Under the pieces are notes generated by a model that worked only from the letters and a program-made list of their open reading frames with translations, was not told the origin of the DNA and did not search any database. The position numbers and the translations under genes are program-made. Of a stretch of DNA of 64,000 nt, positions 61,740-64,000 are shown in pieces. This stretch comes from JAMXLO01 sp963696645 (GTDB lineage: Bacteria > Pseudomonadota > Alphaproteobacteria > Acetobacterales > Acetobacteraceae): the NCBI GenBank assembly GCA_963696645.1, contig CAVOKY010000007.1, positions 1,178,001 through 1,242,000 of the forward strand, written 5' to 3'. How positions within the stretch are numbered: the first letter of the stretch is position 1; the number at the start of each line of letters is the position of its first letter.

Positions 61740-63059
61740 ATGTTCCGACAGGGACTGGTCCGCGCGCTCCGCGGACTTGTGGCCGGCGCGCTGCTCTGCG
61801 CGGCCGCGGGCGCCGCGCACGCGGACGACGCCAACAAGACCATCAAGATCGGCGTGATCTACGACCTCACCGGCCCGTTCGCCGGTGGCGGTTCCGAACT
61901 GCACTACCTCGGCGCCAAGATCATGATCGACTGGTTCAATGCGCACGGCGGCATCGACGGCTACAAGGTCGACGCAGTCTATGCCGATGCGCAGAGCAAG
62001 CCCGACGTCGCAATCAACGAAGCGGTCCGCCTGATCGAGCAGGAAAAGGTCGACATGCTGCTCGGCTTCTACTCCTCAGCCGAGTGCGTACCCGCCGCCG
62101 CGCGCATCGAGGAATTCAAGAAGTTCATGTGGATCACCACCTGCATCGCCTCACCGGTGCTGCGGGACCGCCACCTGAAATACGTGTTCCGCCCACAGCC
62201 TTACGGCACCCAGTGGGGCCTCGCCTCCACCGCGATGGTTGCTGACTATTCCAAGGCACAGTTGGGCAAGGACCCGCGTGATCTGCGAGTCGCCATCATC
62301 CACGAGGATGGCCCCTACGGCACCGACGTCGGCAAGGGCAACGAGGCAGGCGCACAAAAGGCCGGCATGCAGGTCGTGGTCGATGAAGGCTACTCGATCT
62401 CCTCGCCCGATCTGTCCTCGCTGATCACCAAGCTGAAGCGCGCCCGCCCGGACGTGATCCTGCACACCGGCTACAATCCGGACATCAGCCTGTTTCTGCG
62501 CCAGGCGCGCGAACTCGGTTTGCGGTTCGATGCCCTGGTGGGCCATGGCGCCGGCTACACCGACTACAACAAGATCAAGCAGTCGGTCGGCACCGACGCG
62601 AACTACTTCTTCGACGTCGATCCGATCTCGATCTGGGAGACCAACCAGAAGGCGCTGAAGCCCGAGCTGCCGCCGCTGATCGCAATGATCGGCGACGCCT
62701 ACATGAAGGCCAAGCCCGACACGGTCATCAAGTCGCCCCATCTCGGCATGGCCGCATCTAACACCTACGTCTTCCTCTACGACATCCTGCCGCGCGCCAT
62801 CACCAAATACGGCGGCATCACCGCCGATGATCTGCGCCAGGCCGCGCTCGACACCGACATTGCGGACGGCGGCACCATGCTTGGCTTCGGCGTGAAATTC
62901 GAAGGCACCGATGCGCCAATGGCCGGCCAGAACGACCGCGCCTATCCGGTCGTCATCCAATACATCGACGACAAGAGCTACGTGGTGTGGCCGAAGTCGC
63001 AGCAGCAGCGCGAGCCCGTGCTGAAGTTGCCGCCCAGTTCGCCCTACGCAGCACCGTAA
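61740..63059 (+). CDS. ABC transporter substrate-binding protein, branched-chain amino-acid type (LivK-like)
   Basis: A 439-residue periplasmic binding protein of the family 6 type. The signal peptide (LVRALRGLVAGALLCAAAGA, ending ...AHADD) precedes KIGVIYDLTGPFAGGGSEL. NAHGGIDGYKVDAVYADAQS and FGVKFEGTDAPMAGQNDRAY are further landmarks. Ligands in this family range from branched-chain amino acids to amides, urea and aromatic acids. ATG 61740 follows AGGGGGA. It is the first gene of an importer operon; the ATPase gene starts ten bases after its stop. Confidence 0.92.
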   Translation: MFRQGLVRALRGLVAGALLCAAAGAAHADDANKTIKIGVIYDLTGPFAGGGSELHYLGAKIMIDWFNAHGGIDGYKVDAVYADAQSKPDVAINEAVRLIEQEKVDMLLGFYSSAECVPAAARIEEFKKFMWITTCIASPVLRDRHLKYVFRPQPYGTQWGLASTAMVADYSKAQLGKDPRDLRVAIIHEDGPYGTDVGKGNEAGAQKAGMQVVVDEGYSISSPDLSSLITKLKRARPDVILHTGYNPDISLFLRQARELGLRFDALVGHGAGYTDYNKIKQSVGTDANYFFDVDPISIWETNQKALKPELPPLIAMIGDAYMKAKPDTVIKSPHLGMAASNTYVFLYDILPRAITKYGGITADDLRQAALDTDIADGGTMLGFGVKFEGTDAPMAGQNDRAYPVVIQYIDDKSYVVWPKSQQQREPVLKLPPSSPYAAP

Positions 63060-63069
63060 CGGCGCTTCC

Positions 63070-63822
63070 GTGCTGGAAGTCGCCGGACTGATCAAGCGCT
63101 TCGGCGGCTTCACGGCCGTGAGCAACGTATCGTTCCGGGTCGATCAAGGCGAGATACTCGGCTTGATCGGCCCGAACGGCTCCGGCAAGAGCACCATCTT
63201 CAACATGCTGTCCGGCACCTTCGCGCCGACCGCCGGCTCGATCCGCTTCCAGGACCGCGAAATCGCCGGCATGAAACCGCACCGCATCATCCACCAGGGT
63301 ATTGGCCGCACGTTCCAGATTCCGCGGCCATTTCGCCGGCTGTCGATCTTCGAGAATGTCGTACTGGCGGGTTTCTACGGCAGCGACGACACCACCAAAG
63401 CCAGCGCATTCGAAGCCGCCGAAAGCGCGCTGGAACTCGTCGGCCTTGCATCCGACCGGGTCGCGCCGGTCAGCAGCCTGGGCGCCGCCGGATTGAAGAA
63501 GCTCGAGCTCGCCAAGGCGCTGGCAACGCGGCCGAAGCTGCTGCTGGCGGACGAAAGCCTAGGCGGGCTCGACGAAACCGAAATGCAGCAGGCCGCCGAC
63601 ATGCTGCATCGAATCCGCAACGAACTCGGCGTCACGATCATATGGGTCGAGCACATCATGGGCGTGCTGATGCGCGTGGTGGATCGCGTCATGGTGCTGG
63701 ATCATGGCGAGAAGATCGCCGAGGGCCTGCCAGGTGAAGTTGCCGCCGATCCGCGCGTGATCGAGGTCTATCTCGGCACCGACGCCGCCGCGACGCAGGC
63801 GTTCGCGGCCGAACGCGTATGA
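63070..63822 (+). CDS. ABC transporter ATP-binding protein, LivG type
   Basis: A 250-residue ATPase. Walker A is GPNGSGKST; IGRTFQIPRPFRRLS is the LivG Q-loop. The signature region is degenerate (SSLGAAGLKKLELAKALA in place of LSxGQ), Walker B is LLLADESLGGLDE and the switch is WVEHIMGVLM. The atypical signature with Gly-Ala, and Glu-Ser after the Walker B Asp, are notable for the family. GTG 63070 is the start. Permease genes are not between it and the next ATPase gene, so they must lie downstream or elsewhere. Confidence 0.9.
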   Translation: MLEVAGLIKRFGGFTAVSNVSFRVDQGEILGLIGPNGSGKSTIFNMLSGTFAPTAGSIRFQDREIAGMKPHRIIHQGIGRTFQIPRPFRRLSIFENVVLAGFYGSDDTTKASAFEAAESALELVGLASDRVAPVSSLGAAGLKKLELAKALATRPKLLLADESLGGLDETEMQQAADMLHRIRNELGVTIIWVEHIMGVLMRVVDRVMVLDHGEKIAEGLPGEVAADPRVIEVYLGTDAAATQAFAAERV

Positions 63823-63832
63823 ACCGCGCACA

Positions 63833-63864
63833 CTGTCATTGCGAGCCACAGGCGAAGCAATCTC
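63833..63864. repeat. REP-like half-palindrome between the LivG- and LivF-type genes
   Basis: The motif TGTCATTGCGAG...GCAATCTC at 63835-63864 is the same intergenic unit as the left part of the 3011-3079 palindrome, here in a 112-base gap inside an importer operon. Only one unit is present. Confidence 0.65.
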
Positions 63865-63934
63865 GGTCCAGTTGGGCACCGCGAGAGAGTTCGCACCATC
63901 GCCACGCCGCTTGCCATCAGAGCAGACGCACCTG

Positions 63935-64000
63935 ATGCTGCAACTCCGATCTGTCGATGCCGGCTACAGCAGCTTCCAGGCGCTGTTCGGCGTCTCGCTC
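63935..64000 (+). CDS. ABC transporter ATP-binding protein, LivF type, start only
   Basis: The first 22 codons, MLQLRSVDAGYSSFQALFGV plus two more, match the N-terminus of LivF-type ATPases (usually L.V..L.A.YG..QALFGVS). The gene runs off the right edge. It pairs with the LivG-type ATPase upstream. No strong ribosome-binding site is visible before ATG 63935, so the start is tentative. Confidence 0.75.
   Translation, partial: MLQLRSVDAGYSSFQALFGVSL

Noticed and set aside
1..64000. tRNA, rRNA or riboswitch genes
   Set aside because: I looked in the larger gaps for cloverleaf-like or conserved riboswitch cores and saw none that I could support by eye. A covariance-model scan would be needed to exclude small RNAs.

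Overview
This is a GC-rich (about 64% by eye) chromosomal window from an alphaproteobacterium. The many solute-binding-protein ABC transporters, the CoxSLM-type molybdenum hydroxylase, the DUF3500/CoA-transferase pair, the CelD/BcsL-type acetyltransferase and the dense intergenic palindromes fit a free-living Rhodospirillales (Acetobacteraceae-like) organism. That placement is inference; no rRNA or marker gene is present. About 55 genes or gene remnants can be supported, along with several repeat families.

Layout. 1-2923: end of a GMC oxidoreductase, an ACS-family MFS transporter and an iron-dependent alcohol dehydrogenase. 3005-4778: an IS701-like insertion sequence with a broken transposase, sitting between two palindromic repeats. 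4868-9980 (minus): a catabolic operon of an RraA-like protein, class II aldolase and amidohydrolase, followed by two oligopeptide-type ABC ATPases. 10019-18028: a frameshifted Asp/Glu-racemase-like gene, UDP-glucuronate decarboxylase and surface-polysaccharide genes (two deacetylases, one fused to a GT2 domain, a FemAB/CelD-like acetyltransferase, a sulfotransferase and an acyltransferase). 18325-26031 (minus): CoxS, CoxL and CoxM subunits, a small conserved-looking protein, an alpha/beta hydrolase, a frameshifted family 5 binding protein and a D-amino-acid dehydrogenase. 26132-26889: a PIN toxin with a HTH antitoxin. 26916-32568: a complete dipeptide/oligopeptide ABC transporter. 32717-38683: a winged-helix/TPR regulator divergent from an AEC transporter, then a TauABC/SsuABC-type importer. 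The two outward transcription units share a duplicated upstream element.

38818-41258: a His-rich repeat protein and an orphan family 5 binding protein. 41329-45455: a second glycan locus (GtrA, sugar-phosphate transferase, two GT2 enzymes, WecG/TagA). 45494-47926: threonine aldolase and an AAHS-family MFS transporter. 47927-49157: decayed sequence with a MITE-like element, an unannotated 55-residue membrane protein and two gene-tail remnants. 49158-55031: hydrolase, DJ-1/PfpI protein, an AT-richer Stf0 sulfotransferase, a CaiB-type enzyme and DUF3500. 55177-59797: a MazF-type toxin-antitoxin pair, a chimeric open frame built from a duplicated MFS fragment and a DUF429-like tail, a DUF2786 protein and an IS110 remnant. 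59813-64000: an EmrB-type efflux pump and a divergent branched-chain amino-acid-type importer, separated by a symmetric array of seven hairpins.

The window reads as a nutrient-scavenging, envelope-modifying region with substantial rearrangement. The observations that most deserve follow-up are the duplicated operator shared by the regulator, AEC and Tau-type units, and the symmetric hairpin array at 61404-61637. After those come the MITE-like element at 48030-48205 and the chimeric frame at 55502-57202.
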